Below are positions 15,519 to 24,081 of a stretch of 64,000 nucleotides of DNA, piece by piece; within the stretch, counting starts at the first letter, position 1; every line of letters starts with the position of its first letter. The notes under the pieces were generated by a model, which was not told where the DNA came from, made no database searches, and was given only the letters and a program-made list of their open reading frames with translations. Source of the stretch: Blautia sp. MSJ-19 (GTDB taxonomy: Bacteria; Bacillota; Clostridia; Lachnospirales; Lachnospiraceae). The stretch lies in contig NZ_JAHLQA010000007.1 in NCBI RefSeq assembly GCF_018918125.1, positions 186,001-250,000 on the forward strand, written 5' to 3'. The position numbers were made by a program, and so were the translations under genes.

Positions 15519-16278
15519 TCTGATTCAGGTAAGGAACCTCAAGAAACATTATCACAGAGGTGCGATCAAAGCACTGGATGGTGTGAATGCAGATATCAAC
15601 AAAGGTGATGTAATGGTAGTTATCGGACCATCCGGTTCCGGTAAATCTACATTTCTCCGTAGTCTGAATCTTCTGGAAGAGCCGACAGACGGTGAGATCA
15701 TTTTTAACGGTGTGGACATCACAAAAAAGAAATACAAAGATGCTTCCGGTAAGACTGTGAAGCTCAACATCGACGAGCTTCGTCAGAAAATGGGAATGGT
15801 TTTCCAGCATTTTAACCTCTTCCCTCATATGACGATCCTGGACAACATGACGCTGGCACCGATGAAAGTCAAAGGTGTTTCCAAAGAAGAAGCAGAGAAA
15901 AAAGCACTGGAGCTTCTTGATCGTGTAGGACTTGCCGACCGTGCAAATGCATATCCGATCCAGCTTTCCGGTGGTCAGAAACAGCGTGTTGCAATCGTGC
16001 GGGCACTTGCGATGGAACCGGAAGTTATGCTCTTTGATGAGCCGACATCTGCACTTGACCCGGAAATGGTAGGAGAAGTTCTGGATGTTATGAAAGAACT
16101 TGCAAAAGAAGGTATGACCATGGTTGTGGTAACACATGAGATGGGATTTGCAAGAGAAGTCGGAAACCGTGTCCTTTTTATGGCGGACGGAAAACTTCTT
16201 GTGGATGGAACTCCGAAAGAAATTTTTGAAAATCCGACCAACCCGCGTCTGCAGGAATTCTTATCAAAGGTACTGTAA
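15502..16278 (+). CDS. glnQ: Amino acid ABC transporter ATP-binding protein
   Basis: 258 residues, GlnQ/HisP type. GPSGSGKST (Walker A), LSGGQKQR (signature), [16 protein letters not shown] (Walker B/D-loop), and [10 protein letters not shown] (switch His). It energises the importer formed with the products of 13652 and 14733. The start lies inside the permease gene with AAAGGAG 9 bases upstream. A strong terminator closes the operon 70 bases downstream. Confidence 0.92.
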   Translation: MATSDSLIQVRNLKKHYHRGAIKALDGVNADINKGDVMVVIGPSGSGKSTFLRSLNLLEEPTDGEIIFNGVDITKKKYKDASGKTVKLNIDELRQKMGMVFQHFNLFPHMTILDNMTLAPMKVKGVSKEEAEKKALELLDRVGLADRANAYPIQLSGGQKQRVAIVRALAMEPEVMLFDEPTSALDPEMVGEVLDVMKELAKEGMTMVVVTHEMGFAREVGNRVLFMADGKLLVDGTPKEIFENPTNPRLQEFLSKVL

Positions 16279-16346
16279 TAATAAGAATACACATGAAGTT
16301 AAAATGTTTGATGGAAGGCTTTTTCATCAGTATATAAGATTTTGTG

Positions 16347-16378
16347 AAAAGGTGACCGGAAAACCCTGGTCACCTTTT
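16347..16378 (+). terminator. Intrinsic terminator of the amino acid ABC operon
   Basis: AAAAGGTGACC (16347-16357) and GGTCACCTTTT (16368-16378) form an 11-bp stem with a 10-base loop; the 3' arm ends in four T. Confidence 0.85.
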
Positions 16379-16395
16379 GGCGTTATAGGAGACGA

Positions 16396-16450
16396 CTCTG
16401 TAATGTTTCAATAACGTAAAAACGCTCCGCGAGGATGCGACTGGATGCAT
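16396..16450 (+). repeat. Partial copy of the long repeat's 3' module
   Basis: 55 bases match the 3' end of the long repeats (near 4169-4222 and 10835-10890), sharing AACGCTCCGnGAGGATGCGAC and GATGCAT with about seven differences. It lacks the tandem array. It lies between a terminator and the next gene's ribosome binding site. Confidence 0.75.
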
Positions 16451-16477
16451 GATTCATAAAGAAAGAAGGTACGATAC

Positions 16478-17917
16478 ATGACAGGAGAGAAAAAGTCTGC
16501 ATTGCAGACGATTGAAGATAAAAGAGAATTGATCACCGGTATAGCTGATAAAATCTGGGAATTCGCAGAACTTTCCCTTCAGGAATTCAAATCAGCTGAA
16601 ACCTACTGTGAAGCGCTGGAAAAAGAAGGCTTCGAGGTGGAACGTGGAACATGTAACATTGAGACTGCCTTTGCTGCATCTTATGGAAAGGGGCGGCCGT
16701 ATATCGGAATCCTGGCAGAATACGATGCTCTTTCCGGTCTTTCCCAGGAAGCGGGACTGACAGAGCGCAGAGAAATCCATGCAGGCGGCAACGGACATGG
16801 ATGTGGTCATAACATTCTTGGCGCAGGAGCCTTTGCGGCTGCACTTGGAATTAAGGCATATCTTGAGCAAAATGATATTTCCGGAACGGTGATTCTCTAT
16901 GGCTGCCCGGGAGAAGAGGGCGGTGCGGCAAAAGCATTTATGGCCCGTGACGGTCTGTGGAAAAAACTGGATGCAGCACTTACCTGGCATCCGGAGGATG
17001 TCAATGAGGTAGCGACCGGTTCTTCCAATTCCTGTATCCAGACACAGTATAAGTTTACAGGAATTGCTTCCCATGCGGCTGGAGCCCCGGAAATGGGTCG
17101 TAGTGCGCTTGATGCAGTGGAACTTATGAATATTGGCGTGCAGTTCCTGAGAGAGCATATGAGCGACAAGGCACGTATCCATTATGCGATCACGGACGCC
17201 GGTGGATGCAGTCCGAATGTCGTACAGCCGAAAGCAAGTGTTCTGTATATGGTTCGTTCCAATCATGTGGCTGAGGCAGTGGAACTTCAGAAACGTGTAG
17301 ATAAGATTGCAGAGGGTGCTGCTCTTATGACAGAGACGACGTATGAGAAAAAATTTATTGACGGACTTGCCGATACCGTAAGTAACTTTGCACTTGAGAG
17401 AGTTCTGTACAAAAACTTTAAGGAACTGGGGGTTCCGCAGTATACAGACGAGGAAAATGCGTTTGCAGATGCGCTTGCAGAAACCTACGATCACAGTGCA
17501 GTTCCTGGCGTTGCGGCAGAAAATGACGAGGAAGCGAAGGAACAGGTAGAAAAAATGCAGAAAGAGTATGGGCATGCGATGAATGCATTCCTGACGCCAC
17601 TGTATCAGAAGGATGCTTTCAAGGCGGGTTCCACAGATGTTGGAGATGTAAGCTGGCTGACACCGACGGCACAGATCCATGTGGCTGCATGGCCGAATGG
17701 CTGCCCGGGACACAGCTGGCAGAACGTATCCTGTGACCGTACAGAGATCGGCCATAAGGCTGCGATACATGCGGGAAAAGTACTTGCAGCGACCGCGATC
17801 GATCTGTTTGAGGATACATCCCTTCTGGATGAGGCAAGAGCAGAGTTTGAAAAGAGAACAAAAGACGGATTTGTCTGCCCGATCCCGGCAGATGCTGTAC
17901 CGGTAATCCCGGACTGA
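16478..17917 (+). CDS. M20 family amidohydrolase, p-aminobenzoyl-glutamate hydrolase (AbgB) type
   Basis: 479 residues. A zinc-dependent M20D hydrolase: GHGCGHN (metal ligand region), GCPGEEGG (catalytic Glu), TWHPEDVNEV, ASHAAGAPEMGRSALDAVELM (dimer/lid region) and late ligand region GHSWQNV. The best family match is AbgB, the subunit that splits p-aminobenzoyl-glutamate to glutamate and p-aminobenzoate; other N-acyl amino acids are possible. No abgA or abgT partner is adjacent. The start ATG is behind AAGAAGG. It runs alone, ending at a terminator shared with the convergent CBS gene. Confidence 0.8.
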   Translation: MTGEKKSALQTIEDKRELITGIADKIWEFAELSLQEFKSAETYCEALEKEGFEVERGTCNIETAFAASYGKGRPYIGILAEYDALSGLSQEAGLTERREIHAGGNGHGCGHNILGAGAFAAALGIKAYLEQNDISGTVILYGCPGEEGGAAKAFMARDGLWKKLDAALTWHPEDVNEVATGSSNSCIQTQYKFTGIASHAAGAPEMGRSALDAVELMNIGVQFLREHMSDKARIHYAITDAGGCSPNVVQPKASVLYMVRSNHVAEAVELQKRVDKIAEGAALMTETTYEKKFIDGLADTVSNFALERVLYKNFKELGVPQYTDEENAFADALAETYDHSAVPGVAAENDEEAKEQVEKMQKEYGHAMNAFLTPLYQKDAFKAGSTDVGDVSWLTPTAQIHVAAWPNGCPGHSWQNVSCDRTEIGHKAAIHAGKVLAATAIDLFEDTSLLDEARAEFEKRTKDGFVCPIPADAVPVIPD

Positions 17918-17945
17918 TTCTGATAATTAAAGAAGGCGGAAAAAA

Positions 17946-17991
17946 GAACCGGCTCCCGGTGCAATATAAAGCACACGGGAAACCGGTTTTA
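17946..17991. terminator. Bidirectional terminator between convergent genes
   Basis: AACCGG and CCCGGTG pair with CACGGG and CCGGTT across a 12-base loop; TTTTATTT follows on the plus strand. Confidence 0.7.
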
Positions 17992-18014
17992 TTTGCTTGC
18001 TGAATAAAATCCTG

Positions 18015-18461
18015 TCATTCGGAATCTTCCATTTTGGCACGAAGGGCACTTAATTCCTTCATTTCCTTGTAACAGTATTTGATGATCTCCTTACGGGTGA
18101 TGATGCCGATAAAGGAACCCTTGTCATCTACGACAGGAACATAGTTCTGGTTGATGGCACGGTCCAGAAGATCCTCCATATCCGCATCGGCGTGTACCGG
18201 CTTGTAGGTGGCACGTCGGGGAATCGCATTGATGGAGACATTTTCCATTTCTTTCAGGTCCGTGCTGTTGATATTGAGACGTTTGATACCCCAAAGGATA
18301 TCTCCCTCGGAAATTGTTCCGGTATACTGTCCCTCGCTGTTGAGGATCGGGATACAGGAAAATTTGCGATGCTCCATCTTTTCAACGGTCTGACGCAGGG
18401 TCTCATCTTCAAATATATAAGCTACGTCACTCTTTGGAGTCAGAAAAAATAAAATATTCAC
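18015..18461 (-). CDS. CBS-pair domain protein
   Basis: 148 residues made almost only of two CBS domains (about 1-60 and 75-140), with VAYIFEDETLRQTVEKMEHRKFSCIPIL and ITRKEIIKY. CBS pairs bind adenine nucleotides; stand-alone versions in Firmicutes (such as CbpB) can bind cyclic di-AMP, which is an inference here. It has its own promoter and no operon partner. Confidence 0.8.
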   Translation of the reverse strand: MNILFFLTPKSDVAYIFEDETLRQTVEKMEHRKFSCIPILNSEGQYTGTISEGDILWGIKRLNINSTDLKEMENVSINAIPRRATYKPVHADADMEDLLDRAINQNYVPVVDDKGSFIGIITRKEIIKYCYKEMKELSALRAKMEDSE

Positions 18462-18548
18462 GGTAAGTACCTCTGTCTTTCATATATGTTGCAGCTGTAA
18501 ACAGCTGATGTATATTTATTGATACAATTTATGTCAGTTGCTATTGAT

Positions 18549-18577
18549 ATGATAGTATGAAGGTACCTGTCTGTCAA
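18549..18577 (-). promoter_or_regulatory. Sigma-A promoter of the CBS gene
   Basis: On the minus strand TTGACA (18577-18572), 17-base spacer, TATCAT (18554-18549). A CAGCTGT/ACAGCTG palindrome lies downstream in the leader near 18491-18506. Confidence 0.75.
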
Positions 18578-18637
18578 TAATTCAATTATTAAAATTTGGT
18601 GAAATCTTACTATAGAAGAACTGTTTTGCAGTTGATC

Positions 18638-19645
18638 TTACAGCAGATTTACACCTGCTTCCTCAGCCGCACTGGCAATAGTTTCCGGCCACAGGGACAC
18701 ATGGACTTCTCCGATATGCGCTTTGCGCAGGAAGAACATGCAGATACGGGACTGACCGATTCCGCCGCCGATGGTGTATGGAAGTTCTTTGTTCAGGATT
18801 GCTTTCTGGAAAGGAAGTTCTCTGCGGTCATCACAGCCTGCTTCTGTCAGCTGGCGGTCAAGAGCCTCTTCGTCAACACGGATACCCATGGAAGAAAGCT
18901 CCAGAGCAATGTCAAGAACAGGATAGTATACCAGAATATCGCCGTTCAGTTCCCAGTCATCGTAGTCCGGAGCACGTCCGTCGTGGCGCTCGCCGTTGGA
19001 TAAAGTCTTGCCGACCTGCATAAGGAATACGGCACCTTTTTCTTTGACGATCTTATATTCTCTTTCCTTCGGGGTCAGGTCCGGATACATGTCTACCAGT
19101 TCCTGAGTGGAAACAAAAGCGATTTCTTTTGGCAGGATCTCTTCGATGTAATCATACTGTACTGCCATGTATTTCTCGGTTTTGCGAAGTACGCTGTAGA
19201 TAGAGCGGACGGTGTTGATCAGCGTTTCCATAGTACGTTCTTCTTTGGAAATGATCTTTTCCCAGTCCCACTGATCAACATATACGGAATGAATGTTGTC
19301 CAGATCTTCATCACGACGGATAGCGACCATATCGGTATAAAGACCTTCGCCGTGGGAAAAACCATATTTTTTTAGTGCGTAGCGTTTCCATTTTGCAAGG
19401 GAATGTACGATCTCGGCATTTTCGTCCTGGCCTTTGATATCGAAGCTTACCGGACGTTCTACACCGTTAAGATTGTCATTCAGACCTGAGGATGGGGATA
19501 CGAAGATCGGAGCAGAAACGCGGAGAAGATTGAGCTTCTGAGAAAGTGTCTGCTGGAAAAAGTCTTTGACTGTTTTAATTGCAACCTGTGTATCATGCAG
19601 ATTAAGATCTGAATGATAACCGGCAGGAATCTTGATTTGTTCCAT
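18638..19645 (-). CDS. asnA: Aspartate-ammonia ligase (asparagine synthetase A)
   Basis: 335 residues, full length. Makes asparagine from aspartate, ammonia and ATP with a class II aminoacyl-tRNA-synthetase-like fold. Diagnostic stretches: LNLLRVSAPIFV near the N-terminus, SGLNDNLNGVERPV, VYVDQWDWEK, GKTLSNGERHDGRAPDYDDW, and GGGIGQSRICMFFL near the end. The ribosome binding site AGGAGG precedes ATG 19645. Transcribed alone from a strong promoter at 19673-19701. Confidence 0.95.
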   Translation of the reverse strand: MEQIKIPAGYHSDLNLHDTQVAIKTVKDFFQQTLSQKLNLLRVSAPIFVSPSSGLNDNLNGVERPVSFDIKGQDENAEIVHSLAKWKRYALKKYGFSHGEGLYTDMVAIRRDEDLDNIHSVYVDQWDWEKIISKEERTMETLINTVRSIYSVLRKTEKYMAVQYDYIEEILPKEIAFVSTQELVDMYPDLTPKEREYKIVKEKGAVFLMQVGKTLSNGERHDGRAPDYDDWELNGDILVYYPVLDIALELSSMGIRVDEEALDRQLTEAGCDDRRELPFQKAILNKELPYTIGGGIGQSRICMFFLRKAHIGEVHVSLWPETIASAAEEAGVNLL

Positions 19646-19672
19646 AATAATCCTCCTAATGTTAATAGAATT

Positions 19673-19701
19673 ATTATAGCAAGAAAAATTCTGTATTGCA
19701 A
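19673..19701 (-). promoter_or_regulatory. Sigma-A promoter of asnA
   Basis: On the minus strand TTGCAA (19701-19696), 17-base spacer, perfect TATAAT (19678-19673). Confidence 0.85.
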
Positions 19702-19755
19702 TTTTAAGTTGTGCTTTATTTGACCAAGTTGCAGTGAACAGTAATGAATTTTACC

Positions 19756-19784
19756 TTGTAAGATTTCAGCAAAAAGGATACAAT
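19756..19784 (+). promoter_or_regulatory. Sigma-A promoter of the zinc-ribbon gene
   Basis: TTGTAA (19756-19761), 17-base spacer, TACAAT (19779-19784), about 48 bases before ATG 19833. A palindrome-like GCAGTGAACAGTAA lies just upstream (19731-19744), between the two divergent promoters. Confidence 0.8.
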
Positions 19785-19832
19785 ATCTAATACAGCAATG
19801 AAAAAGCAATCTGAATTGAGGAGGTGCTGTCT

Positions 19833-20678
19833 ATGAAATGTCCGTTATGTGACGGAACAGTAGTGAATGGGCGCTGCAAAGAATGTGGGATGCCGTATCG
19901 GAATGATGAGATCCTGTATCATCTGAACGAGAGCCGAAGTGATCATTACCGGCATGCATCAGATAAGGCACGCAAGATCATGCAGGCGCAGCAGAGAGCC
20001 GGAACCCGGACGAATGCAGGGACCAGAAAAGGTGCAGAGAGCCGGACAGCATCTGTAAACAGGTCAAATAGCCGGACGGTATCCAGACAGACGCTTCAGG
20101 AGCAGCAGAAAAAAATCCGCCAGGAAGCAATTCGTAAGATGACAGATTCTGTAAACACAGCTGCCACGATTCGGACAACACAGAAAAAACAGAGTACAGC
20201 AGGGAATATACCGGACAGACCTGAGAAGGCAAAAAAGCGTTCAAAGCTCGGATTCCTCTGGGCTCTTGTACTCATACTTGCAGCACTTGCGCCGATGGCA
20301 GATGACCTTGGAAATCTCATAAAAGAAACGGTGCAGTCCGAATTTGAGGACAGCAGTGCGGAACAGATCTCTGAGGAGATGGATTCGGCTGCATATTTCT
20401 ACAGTTATGAGGATGGAAATCAGAAATATTATTCGATCGCAGCAGGGTTCGGACCTGCAGAGGCAGGGGTGGAATTTGATGCAGGAAATTATGAAGTATA
20501 TACAAACTGCGATGAAGTAACGTTTACGGTCAAAAGAAAAACTGCGGATGGAGAGAGTTACATACTCAGAGACGGTGATGAGGGGATACGTCTGAGCCTC
20601 AAAGAAGGGGACCGTATTCTGGTGGAATCAGAAGAGAGTGACTATGACAGCATTTATCTGTTAGAGAGTGAAGAGTAG
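19833..20678 (+). CDS. Zinc-ribbon single-pass membrane protein of unknown function
   Basis: 281 residues from ATG 19833 (8 bases after GAGGAGG; a GTG at 19824 overlaps that site). The N-terminus holds a zinc ribbon with Cys 3, 6, 15 and 18. A basic Ser/Thr/Arg/Gln-rich linker (about 40-135) leads to one membrane helix (about 139-158) and an acidic extracellular domain of about 120 residues predicted to be beta-rich. The cysteines should face the cytoplasm. I do not recognise a family with known function; its own promoter and terminator make it a single-gene unit. Confidence 0.75.
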   Translation: MKCPLCDGTVVNGRCKECGMPYRNDEILYHLNESRSDHYRHASDKARKIMQAQQRAGTRTNAGTRKGAESRTASVNRSNSRTVSRQTLQEQQKKIRQEAIRKMTDSVNTAATIRTTQKKQSTAGNIPDRPEKAKKRSKLGFLWALVLILAALAPMADDLGNLIKETVQSEFEDSSAEQISEEMDSAAYFYSYEDGNQKYYSIAAGFGPAEAGVEFDAGNYEVYTNCDEVTFTVKRKTADGESYILRDGDEGIRLSLKEGDRILVESEESDYDSIYLLESEE

Positions 20679-20705
20679 AAATATTATATTTAAAAAGACT
20701 TTTCA

Positions 20706-20747
20706 GGGGAAGATTTCAGACAATAAAAATGAAATTTCCCCCTTTTA
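20706..20747 (+). terminator. Intrinsic terminator after the zinc-ribbon gene
   Basis: GGGGAAGATTTC pairs with GAAATTTCCCC (one mismatch) followed by TTTTATTT. Confidence 0.7.
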
Positions 20748-20749
20748 TT

Positions 20750-20797
20750 TCACATGATATTGTGCTATACTCTCATGTGCAACACAATATATGGGGA
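20750..20797. promoter_or_regulatory. Tandem NrdR boxes over the nrdD promoter
   Basis: Two sites resemble the NrdR consensus ACACWATATATWGTGT: TCACATGATATTGTGC (20750-20765, 12 of 16) and ACACAATATATGGGGA (20782-20797, 13 of 16). Their centres are 32 bp apart, about three helical turns, the usual arrangement. An extended -10, TGCTATACT (TATACT 20766-20771), lies between them, so bound NrdR-ATP/dATP would block transcription. Confidence 0.75.
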
Positions 20798-20804
20798 GAA
20801 CGTA

Positions 20805-20864
20805 ATGGGGCATAAGAAGTGCTGGAGTGTATATGATGAACGACAGCAGAGCCTTATAAAATAA
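20805..20864 (+). CDS. Possible 19-residue leader peptide upstream of nrdD
   Basis: ATG 20805 follows GGGGAGA by five bases and reads MGHKKCWSVYDERQQSLIK before TAA, 16 bases ahead of nrdD. The ribosome binding site overlaps the end of the second NrdR box. No run of one amino acid suggests attenuation. It may be chance; conservation is untested. Confidence 0.2.
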   Translation: MGHKKCWSVYDERQQSLIK

Positions 20865-20880
20865 ATAGGAGAGACAAGGT

Positions 20881-23016
20881 ATGATTTACGTAATTAAAAA
20901 AGACGGGACAAAAGAAGAGTTTGATCCGCAGAAAATCGTGAAAGCGGTAAATAAATCTGCGGCACGAATTCTCTATACATTTTCACAGGAAGAAAAAGAC
21001 TTTATCTGTCGCTTTGCACAGGAGCATGCGGATTCTCTTGGAAAGAATGAGATTGAGATCCAGGAGATGCATAATATTGTAGAAGGTGCACTGGAACGTG
21101 TAAATCCGGCGGTTGCAAAGAGCTATCGTGATTATCGTAATTATAAACTTGATTTTATCCATATGATGGATGACGTATATACCAAGAGCCAGGCAATCCG
21201 TTATATCGGTGACAAGAGCAATGCCAATACAGACAGTGCACTGGTTGCCACAAAGCGAAGCCTGATCTTTAATGAGCTGAACAAAGAGCTGTATCGTAAG
21301 TTTTTTATGAACCGCAACGAGTTGCAGGCATGTAAAGACGGATATATTTATATCCATGACCAGTCTGCGCGTCTTGACACGATGAACTGCTGTCTGTTTG
21401 ACGTGGGTGCTGTTTTAAGCGGTGGTTTCGAGATGGGAAATGTCTGGTACAATGAACCAAAGACCCTGGATACTGCATTTGATGTCATGGGGGATATCAT
21501 TCTGAGCACGGCAGCACAGCAGTATGGTGGTTTTACGGTACCGGAAGTAGACAAGATCCTGGGACCATATGCAAAGAAGAGCTATGACAAATATGTCAGT
21601 GAATTTCTGAAGTATGCAGATGAGAGCTGGAGCGGACGAGAAGAAAAGGCAATCGAATATGCGCTGGACAAGGTGCGCAGAGACTTTGACCAGGGATGGC
21701 AGGGAATTGAGTACAAGCTCAATACGGTAGGTTCTTCTCGTGGAGATTATCCATTTGTAACGGTAACACTTGGTCTGGGAACCGGTCAGTTCGAAAAGAT
21801 GTGCAATATTTCTCTTCTGGAAGTCCATAAGGGCGGACAGGGAAAGAAGGGCCATAAGAAGCCGGTACTCTTCCCTAAGATCGTATTTCTTTATGACGAA
21901 AATCTGCATGGACCTGGAAAATCATGTGAGGATATTTTTGAAGCAGGCGTGGACTGTTCTGCAAAGACGATGTATCCGGACTGGCTGTCTCTGACAGGTA
22001 AGGGGTATATTGCCAGCATGTACAAACAGTATGGCAAAGTCATCAGCCCGATGGGATGTCGTGCATTCTTAAGCCCATGGTATGAGCGAGGCGGTATGTA
22101 TCCGGCAGATGACAAAGATACACCTGTATTTGTAGGTCGTTTCAATATTGGTGCGGTCAGCCTTCATCTTCCGATGATCCTTGCAAAGGCAAGAGCAGAG
22201 AGCAGAGATTTTTATGAGGTACTGGATTTCTATCTGCAGATGATCCGTAACCTGCATATCCGTACTTATGAATATCTGGGACAGATGCGTGCATCCACTA
22301 ACCCGCTGGCATATTGTGAGGGTGGTTTTTATGGCGGACATCTGAAACCAAATGAAAAGATCGGCAAACTTCTGAAACCGATGACCGCTTCCTTTGGTAT
22401 TACAGCACTGAATGAGCTGCAGGAGCTTTATAATGGTAAATCTATCCGTGAAGACGGACAGTTTGCTCTGGAAGTCCTGAAATATATCAATGATAAGGTA
22501 AATCAGTTCAAACAGGAAGACGGATATCTGTATGCAATCTACGGTACACCGGCAGAGAGTCTCTGTGGCCTGCAGGTAGAGCAGTTCCGTAAGATGTACG
22601 GAATCGTTGAGGGTGTTTCTGACAGACCGTATGTCAGCAACAGTTTCCACTGCCATGTAACAGAGGATGTAACTCCGATCGAGAAGCAGGATCTGGAGGG
22701 ACGTTTCTGGGAACTTTGCAATGGTGGCAAGATCCAGTATGTGCGTTATCCGATCGGCTATAATAAAGAAGCCATCCGTACGCTGATCCGCAGAGCAATG
22801 GATCTCGGATACTACGAAGGAGTCAATCTTTCTCTGGCATATTGTGATGACTGTGGACATCAGGAGCTTGAAATGGATGTGTGCCCGGTATGCGGTTCAC
22901 GCAATCTGACCAAGATCGATCGAATGAACGGATATCTTTCCTACAGCCGTGTGCATGGAGATACACGACTGAATGAAGCCAAGATGGCAGAGATCGCAGA
23001 AAGAAAATCTATGTAA
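20881..23016 (+). CDS. nrdD: Anaerobic ribonucleoside-triphosphate reductase
   Basis: 711 residues, class III enzyme making dNTPs without oxygen through a glycyl radical. N-terminal ATP-cone (about 1-90: MIYVIKKDGTKEEFDPQKIV), catalytic barrel in the middle, C-terminal zinc site CDDCGHQELEMDVCPVCG and the glycyl radical loop RMNGYLS with Gly 684. The usual RVCGYLG motif reads RMNGYLS, a permitted variant in this family. The activase gene nrdG, often next door, is absent here; a convergent eutJ follows. Control by NrdR is suggested by the tandem boxes upstream. The ATG has AGGAGAG 5' to it. Confidence 0.95.
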   Translation: MIYVIKKDGTKEEFDPQKIVKAVNKSAARILYTFSQEEKDFICRFAQEHADSLGKNEIEIQEMHNIVEGALERVNPAVAKSYRDYRNYKLDFIHMMDDVYTKSQAIRYIGDKSNANTDSALVATKRSLIFNELNKELYRKFFMNRNELQACKDGYIYIHDQSARLDTMNCCLFDVGAVLSGGFEMGNVWYNEPKTLDTAFDVMGDIILSTAAQQYGGFTVPEVDKILGPYAKKSYDKYVSEFLKYADESWSGREEKAIEYALDKVRRDFDQGWQGIEYKLNTVGSSRGDYPFVTVTLGLGTGQFEKMCNISLLEVHKGGQGKKGHKKPVLFPKIVFLYDENLHGPGKSCEDIFEAGVDCSAKTMYPDWLSLTGKGYIASMYKQYGKVISPMGCRAFLSPWYERGGMYPADDKDTPVFVGRFNIGAVSLHLPMILAKARAESRDFYEVLDFYLQMIRNLHIRTYEYLGQMRASTNPLAYCEGGFYGGHLKPNEKIGKLLKPMTASFGITALNELQELYNGKSIREDGQFALEVLKYINDKVNQFKQEDGYLYAIYGTPAESLCGLQVEQFRKMYGIVEGVSDRPYVSNSFHCHVTEDVTPIEKQDLEGRFWELCNGGKIQYVRYPIGYNKEAIRTLIRRAMDLGYYEGVNLSLAYCDDCGHQELEMDVCPVCGSRNLTKIDRMNGYLSYSRVHGDTRLNEAKMAEIAERKSM

Positions 23017-23025
23017 ATAAAAACA

Positions 23026-23049
23026 GCCGGTACATCATGGTGTACCGGC
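23026..23049. terminator. Bidirectional terminator between nrdD and eutJ
   Basis: GCCGGTACA and TGTACCGGC, a perfect 9-bp stem with a six-base loop; A-rich sequence before it and AATTTTTAT after it allow use on both strands. Confidence 0.8.
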
Positions 23050-23067
23050 AATTTTTATATAGTTCGT

Positions 23068-23907
23068 TTATTTTTTCTTCGGTGTCACTGGCGGCAGTTC
23101 GCAGTGATATGCAATTCCGAGTGGAGTTACGAGAAGCGGATGGACCGGACGATAGACCGGAAGTTTCAGTTTCTTCTCGAATACATTTGTAAATTGTTTA
23201 AAGCTTGCAGAACCACCTACGACATAAATAGCAGGAACTTCATATCCTTTGAGGAATTTCTCGGTAATGGTTGCCATTTTTTCAATGGTTGCCTTGATGA
23301 CCGGAAAAATCTCATCCTCTTTTTCCGGTGTGGTCTTGAGGACTTCTGCCTCTTCATAAGGGATTTTGTAATGACCTGCCACAGTCATAGTCATATGACT
23401 TCCTCCTGTGGCTTCATCATCGGTATAGATGACTTTGCCGTCTTTGAGGATGCTGATACCGGTAGTACCGCCGCCGACATCGACAACGGCGCCGTCTGTG
23501 ATTTTGAGTACAGCAGAGGCAGCAGTAGGCTCGTCTACGATATTGGTTACTTCAAAACCGGCACCCTCAAGCACATAACCGATGCTCTTGACACTTCCCT
23601 CAGAAACTCCGGGCGGGATGGCAGCTGCTGCATAGAGCAGTTCTGTTCCAAGCTTTTCTTCCAGTTCTTCTTTCAGTTTGGTGACGAGTTGTACGGATTC
23701 ATAATAATTTACGATCACGCCGTCACGGATCGCATGAGAAGGCGCGGAAGCACCTGCGATCGGACGATTGGTACTGTCTACGACTGCAAGAACCGTGTTG
23801 GCGGTACCAAGATCCACACCGACTTTCAGACGCCCCTTAAATTTCTTACATTCTCCGGTACGTACCAGTTCTGCAAAATTTGATAAAGTTCTGTTTTTTA
23901 TTTCCAT
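23068..23907 (-). CDS. eutJ: EutJ-type Hsp70-like chaperone
   Basis: 279 residues with an actin/Hsp70 ATPase fold: VGVDLGTANTVLAVVD (phosphate 1), DEPTAASAVL, VVDVGGGTTGISIL (phosphate 2), IYVVGGSASFKQF (adenosine). It matches EutJ, proposed to help assemble or reactivate ethanolamine microcompartment enzymes. No eut or pdu genes lie within 40 kb downstream or 23 kb upstream in this window, so it works apart from such a cluster or on one elsewhere. Ribosome binding site GGAG is 9 bases upstream. Confidence 0.85.
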   Translation of the reverse strand: MEIKNRTLSNFAELVRTGECKKFKGRLKVGVDLGTANTVLAVVDSTNRPIAGASAPSHAIRDGVIVNYYESVQLVTKLKEELEEKLGTELLYAAAAIPPGVSEGSVKSIGYVLEGAGFEVTNIVDEPTAASAVLKITDGAVVDVGGGTTGISILKDGKVIYTDDEATGGSHMTMTVAGHYKIPYEEAEVLKTTPEKEDEIFPVIKATIEKMATITEKFLKGYEVPAIYVVGGSASFKQFTNVFEKKLKLPVYRPVHPLLVTPLGIAYHCELPPVTPKKK

Positions 23908-24013
23908 GTCAGATTACTCCAGTTCTAATAGATATGGACGAAGGAGATACAGATACATCTGTAATACTTTACGTCAAAGATCGTGCTACTGAAAACAGTA
24001 ACATAATAGTTCT

Positions 24014-24042
24014 ATTATATATGAAATGACAGAAAAATACAA
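24014..24042 (-). promoter_or_regulatory. Sigma-A promoter of eutJ
   Basis: On the minus strand TTGTAT (24042-24037), 17-base spacer, TATAAT (24019-24014). A TACTG/CAGTA palindrome (23987-24000) sits just downstream near the transcription start, a possible operator. Confidence 0.75.
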
Positions 24043-24081
24043 CGTCGACCGACGCTGTTTACAGTACATTATCTGAAAAAA

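Noticed and set aside
16592-17770. 392-codon minus-strand open frame
   Set aside because: Antisense shadow of the M20 hydrolase gene.
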